A stretch of 42,152 nt of DNA from a virus, in the IMG/VR virus record IMGVR_UViG_3300035698_007290, positions 1 to 42,152 of that record. The stretch is one strand, 5' to 3'. The notes beneath the pieces are model-generated. The model was not told the DNA's origin. It made no database searches and saw only the letters and a program-made list of their open reading frames with translations. Below, piece by piece: positions 8,431 to 16,703 of the stretch (its first letter is position 1; every line of letters starts with the position of its first letter). A program made the translations under genes and the position numbers.

Positions 8431-8877
8431 ATGACCTCAACAGACCTCGCTAGTTCGTGCTCCGTGCGAATTGCATTCAGCCCGATCGTAGTCGGGACCG
8501 GCGCGCCCATCGTCGGGCCGGAGATCGACACCATCGGCTACCGATGGGCGCTCGTGATCCTGAACCTCGGCGTCATCCCCACCGGTGGCGCTGCCGGAGT
8601 CGTCCGAGTTCAGGGCGCCGATACGTCGGGGGGCTCGTTCGTGAACTTGCCCGCCGCTGCGTTCACAATCCTCGACGCCGACGACAACTCCATCAAGACG
8701 GGGATCATGGACCTGCACGAGTTCCCTCGATTCCTGAGGCTGAACGGGACTGGCGCGGCGACCGGTAACAACCTGCTCGGCGCGACGATGGTCCTCTATG
8801 GTCCGCAGCTTCCGGGCTTGCCGGACTTCTCCGCAGGCGGCGCGGACGCGCTGACGTTCTCGGCGCTCACGAAGTGA
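8431..8877 (+). CDS. Structural protein, second of a tandem paralogous pair
   Basis: This 148-residue protein is aligned almost without gaps to the gene just upstream. A 27-base stretch encoding IDTIGYRWA is identical at the DNA level in both (8013-8039 and 8524-8550), which implies a recent duplication or gene conversion, although the rest has diverged considerably. It starts MTSTDLASSC after a C/A-rich leader without a Shine-Dalgarno sequence. A decoration or head-fibre role is likely from position only. Confidence 0.7.
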   Translation: MTSTDLASSCSVRIAFSPIVVGTGAPIVGPEIDTIGYRWALVILNLGVIPTGGAAGVVRVQGADTSGGSFVNLPAAAFTILDADDNSIKTGIMDLHEFPRFLRLNGTGAATGNNLLGATMVLYGPQLPGLPDFSAGGADALTFSALTK

Positions 8878-8886
8878 TCGCGCAAA

Positions 8887-8918
8887 GGGAGAGCGGGGCT
8901 CTGTAGCCTCGCTCTCCC
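8887..8918 (+). other. 14-bp hairpin after the second paralogue
   Basis: Arms 8887-8900 and 8905-8918 pair over 14 bp with a single G-U wobble and a CTGT loop. The sequence after it is C/A-rich with no U tract. It parallels the hairpin after the first paralogue. Confidence 0.6.
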
Positions 8919-8954
8919 AGCACCCCAAACACTCCCTCACAATCACACCGGGCC

Positions 8955-9410
8955 ATGCAGTACAAAAACTCGCGAGTCAGACCAGGCAAAGAAGGCATCT
9001 ACCGAGTCCGCGAGGGGTTCGCGCTGTTCTTCGTCGACCGCTTCAAGAACCTCACGCCGTGGGCGCGCCAGCGTCAACACGTCGACTTGCGCTCGGCGTT
9101 CTTTGCTCGCTACGTCCAAGAGACCTCGCAGATGCACAAGATCGAATTGGTTGACAGGCTCCCGCAGGGTGAGCGTCTGGTCGGCGTGGGCGCTGCTCCG
9201 CTGAACGTCAAGGACGCATTCACGGCGGAAGGTGGGGAGTTCGTCGAAACCCCCGTCCAGGCGCTCGACCCCGGCGGGCTCCCCGGGATCGAACTCCCCG
9301 CCGCCGATGCGGAGCCTTCGGAGGAATCAGCCGCCGATGCGGAGCCCTCGGAGGAATCCGCGCCGGTCAGCACCGGCCGCAAGCCCAATACCCGCAGGGG
9401 CGGGAAATGA
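8955..9410 (+). CDS. Head-region hypothetical protein with duplicated acidic repeat
   Basis: This 151-residue protein starts MQYKNSRVRP. It has a basic, aromatic N-terminal half and an acidic Pro/Ala/Glu tail. The tail contains two direct copies of the decapeptide AADAEPSEES, produced by a 30-base tandem duplication. It lies between the decoration-like genes and the connector and ends in an ATGA overlap with the next gene. No domain is recognised; a minor head or connector role is inferred from position. Confidence 0.6.
   Translation: MQYKNSRVRPGKEGIYRVREGFALFFVDRFKNLTPWARQRQHVDLRSAFFARYVQETSQMHKIELVDRLPQGERLVGVGAAPLNVKDAFTAEGGEFVETPVQALDPGGLPGIELPAADAEPSEESAADAEPSEESAPVSTGRKPNTRRGGK
9301..9360 (+). 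repeat. Tandem 30-bp repeat inside a head-region gene
   Basis: Two adjacent 30-base units differ at two positions (9317/9347 and 9329/9359). Both keep the reading frame and encode the same ten-residue acidic motif. Confidence 0.85.
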
Positions 9411-9697
9411 GCAACCTCCGCAAAAGCCCCGGCGTTCGGTTCGCGTCACCCGTGACGCTCCGCAGAGGCGGCAGCAGGACGATCCTGGGTAATGCGTACA
9501 TTCCCGGCGTGGCGTACGCCCCAGATGACCCTGGGGTCATGGCCAAGCCCCTGTTCTTCATTCTGGCCCCCCAGCCGCCGCTGGGCGCGCCTGGGGCTCT
9601 CTCGATGGGATCCGGGCGTATCCGGTCGGATCTCGCCCCCGAGCCCGTAGACGAGCCCGCAGAGCCTCCCACCGCCGACAACGATTCCACCGACTGA
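9407..9697 (+). CDS. Small head-region hypothetical protein
   Basis: This 96-residue protein starts MSNLRKSPGVRF at an ATG that overlaps the preceding stop. It is rich in Pro, Gly and Arg and ends in an acidic tail. No family is recognised. It sits just before the head-tail connector and could be a small head-closure or accessory protein. Confidence 0.6.
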   Translation: MSNLRKSPGVRFASPVTLRRGGSRTILGNAYIPGVAYAPDDPGVMAKPLFFILAPQPPLGAPGALSMGSGRIRSDLAPEPVDEPAEPPTADNDSTD

Positions 9698-9709
9698 CCG
9701 ACCCCCCCT

Positions 9710-10342
9710 GTGCCAAGTATCTCCCTCACGGGTTCGCCCGAGTCGATCGACCTGACCACCGCCGCCCGGGTCGCCATTTTGCGAGACCTGGGCGGGTCGC
9801 CAGATCCACGCACTTCGCTGATCGCGGCGGCGATCACGGAAGTATCTCAGGAGATCACGGACTACCTCGCCATGCACACGCTTCGTGCGGAGCGGACTGA
9901 GGAGTTCGAGCTGCCACAGCACGAGCGGGCGATCACGCTGACCGGCATCGACGTGGACGTGACCACCGACGCCGTGACGGTGCTGTCATCGAGCACGTAC
10001 ACCGGGCTGGCCACGGCGACGGCGCTCACCATCGGGGACGACTACATCGTGCGCCCCCGGCACGGTACGATCCGCTTGACGGGGCGGCAGGAATGGGACC
10101 CCGCTTACCTTCGTGTGACCTACACGTCGGGGCTCTTCTTGGACGACACCGAAATCGGGGCCAAGCACGGGTGGATCACCGCAGCAGCGGAGAAGCAAGT
10201 CGTCTACCGGCTGCAACGCATGTTGACGCTTGGCGGGAACATTAGCTCGACCCCGGGCGGGTCCACCAACTTCGTCGACCAGTACAAGCTGCTCGACTCC
10301 GTGGAGTCGGTCCTGAAGGCTCACCGCCGGGTCTACATTTAG
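9710..10342 (+). CDS. Head-tail connector protein (HK97 gp6-like)
   Basis: This 210-residue protein fits the adaptor that docks under the portal ring. An N-terminal helical region (TTAARVAILRDLG, then a helix ITEVSQEITDYLAM) is followed by a beta-rich section with GDDYIVRPRHGTIRLTG and a YLRVTYTSGL strand, then C-terminal helices. This arrangement is typical of gp6/gp15-type connectors. It starts at GTG after a C-rich leader. It is followed by a gp10-like gene, matching usual siphovirus order. Confidence 0.75.
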   Translation: MPSISLTGSPESIDLTTAARVAILRDLGGSPDPRTSLIAAAITEVSQEITDYLAMHTLRAERTEEFELPQHERAITLTGIDVDVTTDAVTVLSSSTYTGLATATALTIGDDYIVRPRHGTIRLTGRQEWDPAYLRVTYTSGLFLDDTEIGAKHGWITAAAEKQVVYRLQRMLTLGGNISSTPGGSTNFVDQYKLLDSVESVLKAHRRVYI

Positions 10343-10344
10343 CC

Positions 10345-11001
10345 GTGGCCGGGCCGGTCACGATCACGCTCGACCGCGCTGCTTTCTCGCGCGCGGTCGA
10401 TAAGGCGCCCGACGTGCTTGCGCGAGCGATGCGGATCCAGTTCCTCGCCATCGCCCGGGAATTCGAGCTGCTCATGGAGCACCGTATGAGCGGGTCCCTG
10501 TCGGGCCCGTATCGGCGGAACAATAGCCCCGATCGTTTGGCGCGCCGTTCGGGCGAGCTTATCGGAACGCTCAACTCCCGCGTGACTGGGCAGAAGTTGG
10601 ACAAGATCACGTTGCGGTCCACCGTGGGTAGCTCCCTCACGCCGTACGCCGCGACCCAAGAGTACGGCGCGCAAGGCGTGAACGCGATCCGCCCCAAGAA
10701 GGGTAAGTACCTCACGATCCCCGCGCCCGCAAACCTTACGCCTGCGGGGCTCACGCGCTTTCCGAACCCCCGATCGAGGTCGGACATCTTCTTCTATCTC
10801 ACGAAGGGCAAGGAGCTCCCGACGCTCGCCACGCTGAAAGGCGGGAAGCTCCAGATCATGTGGTTCCTCAAGCGGTCCGTGGAGATCAAGCCCCGGCTCG
10901 GTTTCCGCAAGACGTGGTTAGGCAAGCCGATGGAGAACACACGCGCCGAACGATTGAACGACGGCGTGGCCGCCGCGCTGCGGTCGGTGGGGCTCTCATG
11001 A
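10345..11001 (+). CDS. HK97 gp10-like tail-completion/neck protein
   Basis: This 218-residue protein starts at a GTG two bases after the previous stop. It has an N-terminal helical part (DRAAFSRAVDKAPDVLARAM) and a middle part containing the segment TPYAATQEYGAQG, which resembles the conserved YA-xx-xE-G region of gp10-type proteins. A basic segment with IRPKKGKYLTIPAP follows. These proteins act at the head-tail interface or tail end. It is longer than the usual 120-150 residues because of an insertion near residues 125-165. Its end overlaps the next start. Confidence 0.7.
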   Translation: MAGPVTITLDRAAFSRAVDKAPDVLARAMRIQFLAIAREFELLMEHRMSGSLSGPYRRNNSPDRLARRSGELIGTLNSRVTGQKLDKITLRSTVGSSLTPYAATQEYGAQGVNAIRPKKGKYLTIPAPANLTPAGLTRFPNPRSRSDIFFYLTKGKELPTLATLKGGKLQIMWFLKRSVEIKPRLGFRKTWLGKPMENTRAERLNDGVAAALRSVGLS

Positions 11002-11387
11002 CACTCGAGCGCTACCACGGTCCCGGCGACGGGATCGACTTACCGCTCTTGCGGAGCGGCGTGCGCCCGGAGTCTTCTCGGGTGCGGCGCCGTGCGGCCT
11101 ACTCGTCGATGCAGACGGACAAGCAAGGCCCCCGCTACGCTCGCTATATCGCGGGCGGACGGGCGCTAGACAAATACACCCTCACGTACACCGGGCTGAC
11201 CGAGTTCGAGGCCCGCGAACTCGTGCGGAGCCATAACGCGATCGCAGGCCGGGGGACGGTCGGGCTGTGGTACTCGCCGGACGACCGCTCAGATCCGATC
11301 GAGGTCCACATGCTGACGCGCCCGGTCCTCTCTTCGGGCGGGCGTAACCTCTCCACTGTCACCGTTATTCTGGATCAGCAACGCTAA
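10998..11387 (+). CDS. Tail/neck protein, possibly gpM-fold
   Basis: This 129-residue protein starts MTLERYHGPG at an ATG overlapping the preceding stop. Its middle (YTLTYTGLTEFEARELVRSH, then GTVGLWYSPDDRSDP) resembles the strand-helix-strand pattern of lambda gpM-like minor tail proteins. A similar pattern recurs at the C-terminus of the large tail protein at 16704. The following gene starts within its TAA (TAATG). Role uncertain, but position places it at the head-tail junction. Confidence 0.55.
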   Translation: MTLERYHGPGDGIDLPLLRSGVRPESSRVRRRAAYSSMQTDKQGPRYARYIAGGRALDKYTLTYTGLTEFEARELVRSHNAIAGRGTVGLWYSPDDRSDPIEVHMLTRPVLSSGGRNLSTVTVILDQQR

Positions 11388-11866
11388 TGGTCTACCCAAG
11401 CGGAACACTATCCAAGCGGGGCCAGGTGCTCGAAGCGCTGCGCGCGCTCATGGCGACGATCACGACGGCGAACGCGTACTTCACCGACGTGCAAACGGCG
11501 GCGATCTATTCGGCGCACCGGCTCGTTATCGGCGGGCAGCTCCCCGCGATCGTAATCCTTCCCGGCGCAGACACGCGAGCCACCGCGCTCGCGTGCGGGC
11601 AGGACGAGTACCGGATGAGCGTCGACATCGTCGGCGTGATCCGTGCACACGCGCTGCTTGACACGTGGAAGGACGACGCGCACAAGTTCGTCGGAGACAT
11701 CCAGCAGGCGCTCAACAGTGACCGCCAACTCGGCAACACTGCCGTCTACATCGAGCACGAATCTGCGACGATCACTGACGGCGAACTAGAAAACGAGACC
11801 ATCCTTTCAGCTTCGGTAGCGGCGACGATCGTCTATCGTATCGCCGTCGCTGACACTACGACTTGA
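11387..11866 (+). CDS. Probable tail terminator protein
   Basis: This 159-residue alpha/beta protein lies just before the tail tube gene, the usual place of the tail terminator. It has strands LPAIVILPGADT and YRMSVDIVGVIRA, a helix containing DTWKDDAHKFVGDIQQAL and a C-terminal strand AATIVYRIAV. That order is typical of gpU-type terminators, which cap the tail tube and join it to the head. No direct family assignment can be made by eye. Confidence 0.6.
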   Translation: MVYPSGTLSKRGQVLEALRALMATITTANAYFTDVQTAAIYSAHRLVIGGQLPAIVILPGADTRATALACGQDEYRMSVDIVGVIRAHALLDTWKDDAHKFVGDIQQALNSDRQLGNTAVYIEHESATITDGELENETILSASVAATIVYRIAVADTTT

Positions 11867-11884
11867 CCCGCAAGGCAACCTCTC

Positions 11885-13420
11885 ATGACTCTACTCTCAA
11901 GAAAAAAGCAGCTCTCGGCGGTGGCTCAGGTCGGCGCGGTGGTAACCGCAGCGAACGACGCTGCCCTCGACAACCCGAACAACGCCCGGGTTATCGCCCT
12001 AGAACTCTCGTCGAACGTGGACGTCGAGCGCATCGAGCGCGAGCTTCTGCGCAACACGATCACGTCGGTGCAGGATCTCCCCGGTCAGAAGGCGGTGGAT
12101 ATCACCTTCGGCGTGGAGATGAAGGGGTCCGCACTCGGAACGCACGCGGCGGGCGCGCCTCTTTGGAGTCGATACCTGAAGGCGTCCGGCTTCCGTGAAA
12201 TCGAGTTCTTCGAGGTGGCTGTCGGCTCGCTGGCGGCGACCGGAGACGCCTCGACCCCGTCGACCACGATCCGGCATAACGAGATCATGGTGCACAGTGT
12301 CGGCGCGATCACGGCTCTTGCCGTGGGCGACCAGCATCAAGGTCTAGGCGTGCTCCGGCTATCCAACTTCAGCGGCACCGATCCCGGTGCCGGTACATGG
12401 ACCGGCTTCGACTCCGGCGTGGAGATCACCGTTACGGGTACGGCGTCTGCTGCGGGCTTCGCGTGGGCTCCGATCACAGACCCGGTGAAGTCGATCACCA
12501 TCGACGGCACGTTCCCCGGTGCGCGGAAGCTCTTCGCAATCGGCGACGTGCTCCAAGGCGCCACGTCCGGTGCCGTTGGCGTCGTCGAAAGGTCAGGCTC
12601 ACTTGCCAACCTCGACACCGTGGTGCGATACCGCCCTCTGCGCGGTTCGTTCGGTGCCGGGGAGAACATCAACCTGATCGCCCCTGCCGTGCAGACGACA
12701 CTCGTTGTCGCGGACTCCCCGACGAATGAACAGTTCGCGGACTGGGCGCCATTGGCGATCCGCACGCGACTCGACGGTAAGTCGATCACGGCGGGTGGCT
12801 GCCGAGGGAACGTCGTGTTCGACTTGGAAGTGAACCGCCCCGCGCGAATGAACTTCACCTTCCGAGGCGTGCTGTCCGATCTCAATGATAGGTCGCTCTT
12901 GTCGGCGGTCGACTACGACATCGGCAACCCGCCTCTATGGGAGACGTCGGTGATTGGTTGGGCCCGGAATGACCTGGACACCACGATGCTCGTCGGCGAC
13001 GAGGTGACGCCGTGTCTCAATACGTTATCGCTAGACATGGGGGTCAACCTCGCCGAGCGCAAATGCGCCGGTGCACTAAACGGGCTCCTTGAGATCCGGG
13101 GCTCCGCGCGTGACGCCACCGGCTCGATGGACCCCGAGGACTCCCTCGAAGCCGACCTCGGTTGGTGGACGTCCGTGGAGAACGGCGCCGTCTACCGGCT
13201 GTCGACCACGGTTGGAGCCACGGACGGGAACCGGTTCGAGGTTCGGGTCCCCGGGATCCAGGTGACGGGCGGCGGCGAAGGCGACCGTGACGGCACCGCG
13301 ACCCAGGACTTGTCGCTACGCCTCACGGGCGGGAACCTGTTCGACCTCGATTCTGACGCGCGGACGAACTCCGCTATCGGCGGGAACAACGAAGTGGTGA
13401 TTCTCTACTTCACTTCGTAA
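11885..13420 (+). CDS. Major tail (tube) protein with large internal insertion
   Basis: This 511-residue protein is long for a tube protein. The N-terminal part has a charged helix and strands (ERIERELLRNTITSVQDL, then VDITFGVEMKGSG-like text), typical of siphovirus tube proteins. The C-terminal half (LRLTGGNLFDLDSD near the end) completes the tube fold. Residues about 130-290 look like an added beta domain with a GDVLQGATSGAVGVV turn seen in phage surface modules. It would form the hexameric tube around the tape measure. A GC-rich hairpin follows the stop. Confidence 0.75.
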   Translation: MTLLSRKKQLSAVAQVGAVVTAANDAALDNPNNARVIALELSSNVDVERIERELLRNTITSVQDLPGQKAVDITFGVEMKGSALGTHAAGAPLWSRYLKASGFREIEFFEVAVGSLAATGDASTPSTTIRHNEIMVHSVGAITALAVGDQHQGLGVLRLSNFSGTDPGAGTWTGFDSGVEITVTGTASAAGFAWAPITDPVKSITIDGTFPGARKLFAIGDVLQGATSGAVGVVERSGSLANLDTVVRYRPLRGSFGAGENINLIAPAVQTTLVVADSPTNEQFADWAPLAIRTRLDGKSITAGGCRGNVVFDLEVNRPARMNFTFRGVLSDLNDRSLLSAVDYDIGNPPLWETSVIGWARNDLDTTMLVGDEVTPCLNTLSLDMGVNLAERKCAGALNGLLEIRGSARDATGSMDPEDSLEADLGWWTSVENGAVYRLSTTVGATDGNRFEVRVPGIQVTGGGEGDRDGTATQDLSLRLTGGNLFDLDSDARTNSAIGGNNEVVILYFTS

Positions 13421-13445
13421 CAGCAAGCCCGTTGAAACGGGTCAC

Positions 13446-13479
13446 GGGGGCGCGCTTCACAGGGAGTGTGCGCGTCCCC
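13446..13479 (+). other. 10-bp hairpin after the tail tube gene
   Basis: GGGGGCGCGC (13446-13455) pairs with GCGCGTCCCC (13470-13479) with one G-U pair. It follows a smaller hairpin, CCCGTTGAAACGGG. Only a pyrimidine-rich run (TCTCTTCTCC), not a U tract, follows. It resembles the hairpins after the decoration-like genes. Confidence 0.5.
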
Positions 13480-13515
13480 GGTCTCTTCTCCACACTCCCC
13501 CGAAGAATCACTCCC

Positions 13516-13914
13516 ATGATTATCACACGACCGCGCGGGCCACGGAGCTTCGTCCCTGAGTCCGACAAGCGCCTTCCACCCGAGAAGCAAGCCAAGTTCG
13601 ATCTCGTTGACCTGGCCGAGCGTTCCCGCGCCGCAGTTATGGACGAGATCACCGTCCGCCCTACAGACACCGGCGGCGCCGAGATCGGCGGGTCGGGGTC
13701 GCGTGTTTACAAGACGCTCAAAGGCGCCTTGCGAGGCTGGACGAATCTCGTCTTCCCCGATGGCAAGGACGTCCCGTATGTCGCCGAAGACGGCTCAGAT
13801 ACAGGTGTCCCTTCTGATGAGTCGCTTGCGCTGTTACCGTGGGCGCTCAAGGTCGAGATCGAAACGGACATCCTGAGCAATACCTTTATGGACGAGGAGG
13901 ACACGGAAAAGTGA
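13516..13914 (+). CDS. Tail assembly chaperone, G-like
   Basis: This 132-residue acidic protein starts MIITRPRGPR and lies between the tail tube and tape measure genes, the position of the lambda G/GT chaperones. It is largely helical with an acidic C-terminus (MDEEDTEK). Its last codons contain GGAAAAG directly before the TGA, and the following gene is in the -1 frame with no gap, so a fraction of ribosomes may produce a fused protein. Assignment is by position and junction rather than sequence similarity. Confidence 0.65.
   Translation: MIITRPRGPRSFVPESDKRLPPEKQAKFDLVDLAERSRAAVMDEITVRPTDTGGAEIGGSGSRVYKTLKGALRGWTNLVFPDGKDVPYVAEDGSDTGVPSDESLALLPWALKVEIETDILSNTFMDEEDTEK
13905..13911 (+). other. 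Candidate -1 frameshift site
   Basis: GGAAAAG lies immediately before the 0-frame TGA. Slipping of the AAG codon to AAA enters the frame of the next gene directly. The heptamer is not a perfect X-XXY-YYZ site because the P-site codon GAA would re-pair with GGA, but A-AAG slippage is known in bacteria. The GTG inside it can also serve as an independent start. Confidence 0.4.
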
Positions 13915-14354
13915 GAGCCGTTGCGCGAGGACTTGTGCTGCGCGCGCTCCCATTGTGCCCGGAGCAATGCGGGGGTAAGGATGCCCAGCTTGGCGGGCTC
14001 CCTGCCTCCGTGCGTCAGCACAGGATCCGCAACGGCTGCGACGCTCCGATCCCCTCCGACTTGCCTGCAAAGTACGCGGTCCGTTGTCCCCGCTGTGACG
14101 GCGCGGCGAAGAGCGGTATCGAATGCGCGCTGTGCGCGGGGACCTCGACGCCGGGACTCAAGCACGTGCGCCGGTGCCCTTCGGCGTGCTTGAGTCCCGA
14201 CATCCAAGAGGCGCTGCGCTCCAAGGGGTATGTCGCGCACGGGTCGCTTCCAGCGGCGGGCGGCGTGGGAGATCAAGCGATCGGGTTCGTCGACTTTTGC
14301 TCGGTCTTCGACCGCGAACTACGCGAGGCACAGGAAGACCAAAGGGACGACTGA
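13911..14354 (+). CDS. Cysteine-rich tail protein, possible T-part of the tail chaperone
   Basis: This 147-residue protein is read from a GTG that overlaps the preceding stop, or as a -1 frameshift extension of it. It carries several cysteine pairs: CPEQC, CPRC, CALC and CPSAC. The central CPRCDGAAKSGIECALCAG stretch looks like a treble or DnaJ-type zinc knuckle. T-type chaperone domains bind tail tube and tape measure proteins; a zinc-binding form is unusual. The tape measure gene follows after three bases. Confidence 0.6.
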   Translation: MRAVARGLVLRALPLCPEQCGGKDAQLGGLPASVRQHRIRNGCDAPIPSDLPAKYAVRCPRCDGAAKSGIECALCAGTSTPGLKHVRRCPSACLSPDIQEALRSKGYVAHGSLPAAGGVGDQAIGFVDFCSVFDRELREAQEDQRDD

Positions 14355-14357
14355 TAG

Positions 14358-16700
14358 ATGGCGAAGCGCGCGACAAGCATTGAGGTTGCTCTTCGACTCC
14401 AGGACTTGGCATCCAGGGAGATGAAGGGCTTCGAGACCCAGGTGGACCGCTCCTCCAAGGGGGTCGTCAAGGACTTCAAGCGGGTCGACAAGGCTGCGCG
14501 CGGCATCCCCAATGGGTTGAAGCTGGCGACGGCGTCGGCTGTCGCGTTTTACGGCGCGATGCGTCTCGGGCAAAAAGCCCTCGGTGCAGGGTTCGGGTTC
14601 GTTGAAGCGGCGTCCGACTTCGAGGAGTCATTCTCGAAGTTCGGCGTCGTGTTCGGCGAGGAAGCGGCGCGCGTGGACGAGCAGCTTGGCAGTTTTAGCA
14701 AGCAGGCGGGCCGGGCGCGTAGCGAGCTGATCGGGTTCTCTTCGTCGTTCCAGGATTTGCTTGTGCCTCTCGGGTTCGCGCGCGACGAGGCGGCGGACCT
14801 ATCGGTAGCAATGACCACGCTCGCGATCGACGTGGGTTCGTTCGCGAACCGCGCCGACGCTGACGTGGTGCGCGACTTCAACGCGGCACTTGTGGGCAGC
14901 TCCGAGACCGTCCTCAAGTACGGCGCCGTACTAAAAGAGGCGAACGTCACGCAGGAGGCGTATGACACTGGGATCGCAAACGTCGGCGAGGCGCTGACCG
15001 ATCAGCAGAAGGTGTTGGCGCGAATCTCGCTGCTCTACAAGAGCACGACTGATTCGCAAGGTGACGCGATCCGCACTAGCGAATCGTGGTCGAACCAGAT
15101 GAAAGCGCTGAACGCGCAGATCAACGAGGCGAAGACGATCCTGGGCGGGAAGCTCATCACCGCTCTACAGGCGGTCATCAAGGAGCTTGGCGGCGTGGAG
15201 GGTCTGTCCCGAGGCGTGGAGGTCGGGTTCCAGTTTGCGGCGATCACGGCGCTGGGTCTCGTCCGCACCGGCGCGCAGCTTGTGAAGATCTTCTCGCGCG
15301 TCGGGACGCAGCTCGGGCTCGGCGAGTCGTCGATGGACAACTTCGCCAACGCCATCTCGGGGGTGTCCAAGTTCACCACGAACTTCGTGTCCACGCTGAT
15401 TTTCATGGCCGAGCAGTCCGTGCTCGCCTTCGAGGGCTTCGCAGGTGCGGCGGCGTTGGGGCTCGCGGAATTCGGCAACGGGATCAACATCGGGCTCAAG
15501 AAGATCAATCAGCTTTTGGATGGGTTGAAGCTCCTCAGCCGGGGCAAGATCGACCTCGGTCAGATCCCGATCATCCCTATCGACCAAGACGCACTCAATG
15601 CGACCTTTGTAGAGTTGTCCACGGTGCTCAACGGCGAAGCCAATGAATCGCTAGAGCGCTACAGGGCGGCGATTTTGGACAACGGCGATGCAGCGGTCAA
15701 GACGCGCGAGGACTTGATCGCGCTGGCGCGTGTGTTCAGCGCATCCACTGCCAACCTCGACGCACTCATCGACAAGATGATCCCAGCGACGTCGCGGACC
15801 ATCGGGCTAACCGAGGCTTACAATCGACTCCGCACGGCAGCGCAGGGCACGTTCGCGAAGTTAGCCGAAGGCGCACCGAAGGACGAGGGCCCCGTGTCCC
15901 CGCCCGCCGGACTCTTCGACGTGCTGGGTGCGTCGGGCGCGGCGGTCGAGAGCATGTTCGTCGGAGTTGTCCCCGCGCTCACCGATGCGCTGGCGCAGGC
16001 CGGACCGATCCTTACCAAGTTCACCGACGAAGCTACGCGCGAGTTCAACTCGTTCTCGGGCGGTGTAAGCGCCGCCACGGACCAGTACCTCGAATCCTTG
16101 TCAGACCGCAACCTCGGCTTCGGCGCGGCGTCAGAAGCGTTCGGGGCGCTCGAAGGGGGCATTGACCAGTTCTCCACCGCGCTCGCCAACGGCGAGAAGG
16201 ATTTTAGCCAGTTTGCGAAGGGGCTCATCAAGCAGCTCGCCGCAATTGCGATCAAGACGTTGGCGCTCAAGGCCATCGGGGGGATCTTCGGTGGCGCGGG
16301 CACGGCGGGCGGAAATAGTGCGGGCGGCGGGCTGCTCGGAGCGCTGGGGTTCGCGACCGGCGGCGTCGGTCCCGGCCCGCTTGTGGCCTCGGCCCCGCTC
16401 GGGAACCTCCCGATCAAGGCGTACGCGAACGGTGGTATAGCCCGATCGCCGCAAGTCGGCATCTTCGGCGAAGGACGCTCGAACGAAGCCTTCGTTCCGC
16501 TGCCCGATGGTAAGCGAATCCCCGTGGAAGATCGCGGGGGCGGCGGCGCGATGACGATCAATCTCCAAGTGGAGAGCCTCGATCCGAAGCGCGCGAGCGA
16601 CGTGATCCTTGAGAACATGCCGCAGATCCAAGCCCAACTTGCGGCCTCGATCATGTCGGGCTCAGACGGCAAGCTCGCGCGCGCCGTGGGGAGGGGCTAG
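14358..16700 (+). CDS. Tape measure protein
   Basis: This 780-residue protein sets tail length and is ejected at infection. The N-terminal part is helical, with the conserved SDFEESFSKFGVVFGEEAARVDE and later LGFARDEAADLSVAM region of tape measures. Central hydrophobic helices (FVSTLIFMAEQSVLAFEGFA) follow. The C-terminal part has the typical FATGGV, YANGGIA and EAFVPLPDGK motifs and ends in a predicted helix. At about 0.15 nm per residue it predicts a tail near 115 nm. Confidence 0.9.
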   Translation: MAKRATSIEVALRLQDLASREMKGFETQVDRSSKGVVKDFKRVDKAARGIPNGLKLATASAVAFYGAMRLGQKALGAGFGFVEAASDFEESFSKFGVVFGEEAARVDEQLGSFSKQAGRARSELIGFSSSFQDLLVPLGFARDEAADLSVAMTTLAIDVGSFANRADADVVRDFNAALVGSSETVLKYGAVLKEANVTQEAYDTGIANVGEALTDQQKVLARISLLYKSTTDSQGDAIRTSESWSNQMKALNAQINEAKTILGGKLITALQAVIKELGGVEGLSRGVEVGFQFAAITALGLVRTGAQLVKIFSRVGTQLGLGESSMDNFANAISGVSKFTTNFVSTLIFMAEQSVLAFEGFAGAAALGLAEFGNGINIGLKKINQLLDGLKLLSRGKIDLGQIPIIPIDQDALNATFVELSTVLNGEANESLERYRAAILDNGDAAVKTREDLIALARVFSASTANLDALIDKMIPATSRTIGLTEAYNRLRTAAQGTFAKLAEGAPKDEGPVSPPAGLFDVLGASGAAVESMFVGVVPALTDALAQAGPILTKFTDEATREFNSFSGGVSAATDQYLESLSDRNLGFGAASEAFGALEGGIDQFSTALANGEKDFSQFAKGLIKQLAAIAIKTLALKAIGGIFGGAGTAGGNSAGGGLLGALGFATGGVGPGPLVASAPLGNLPIKAYANGGIARSPQVGIFGEGRSNEAFVPLPDGKRIPVEDRGGGGAMTINLQVESLDPKRASDVILENMPQIQAQLAASIMSGSDGKLARAVGRG

Positions 16701-16703
16701 ACC

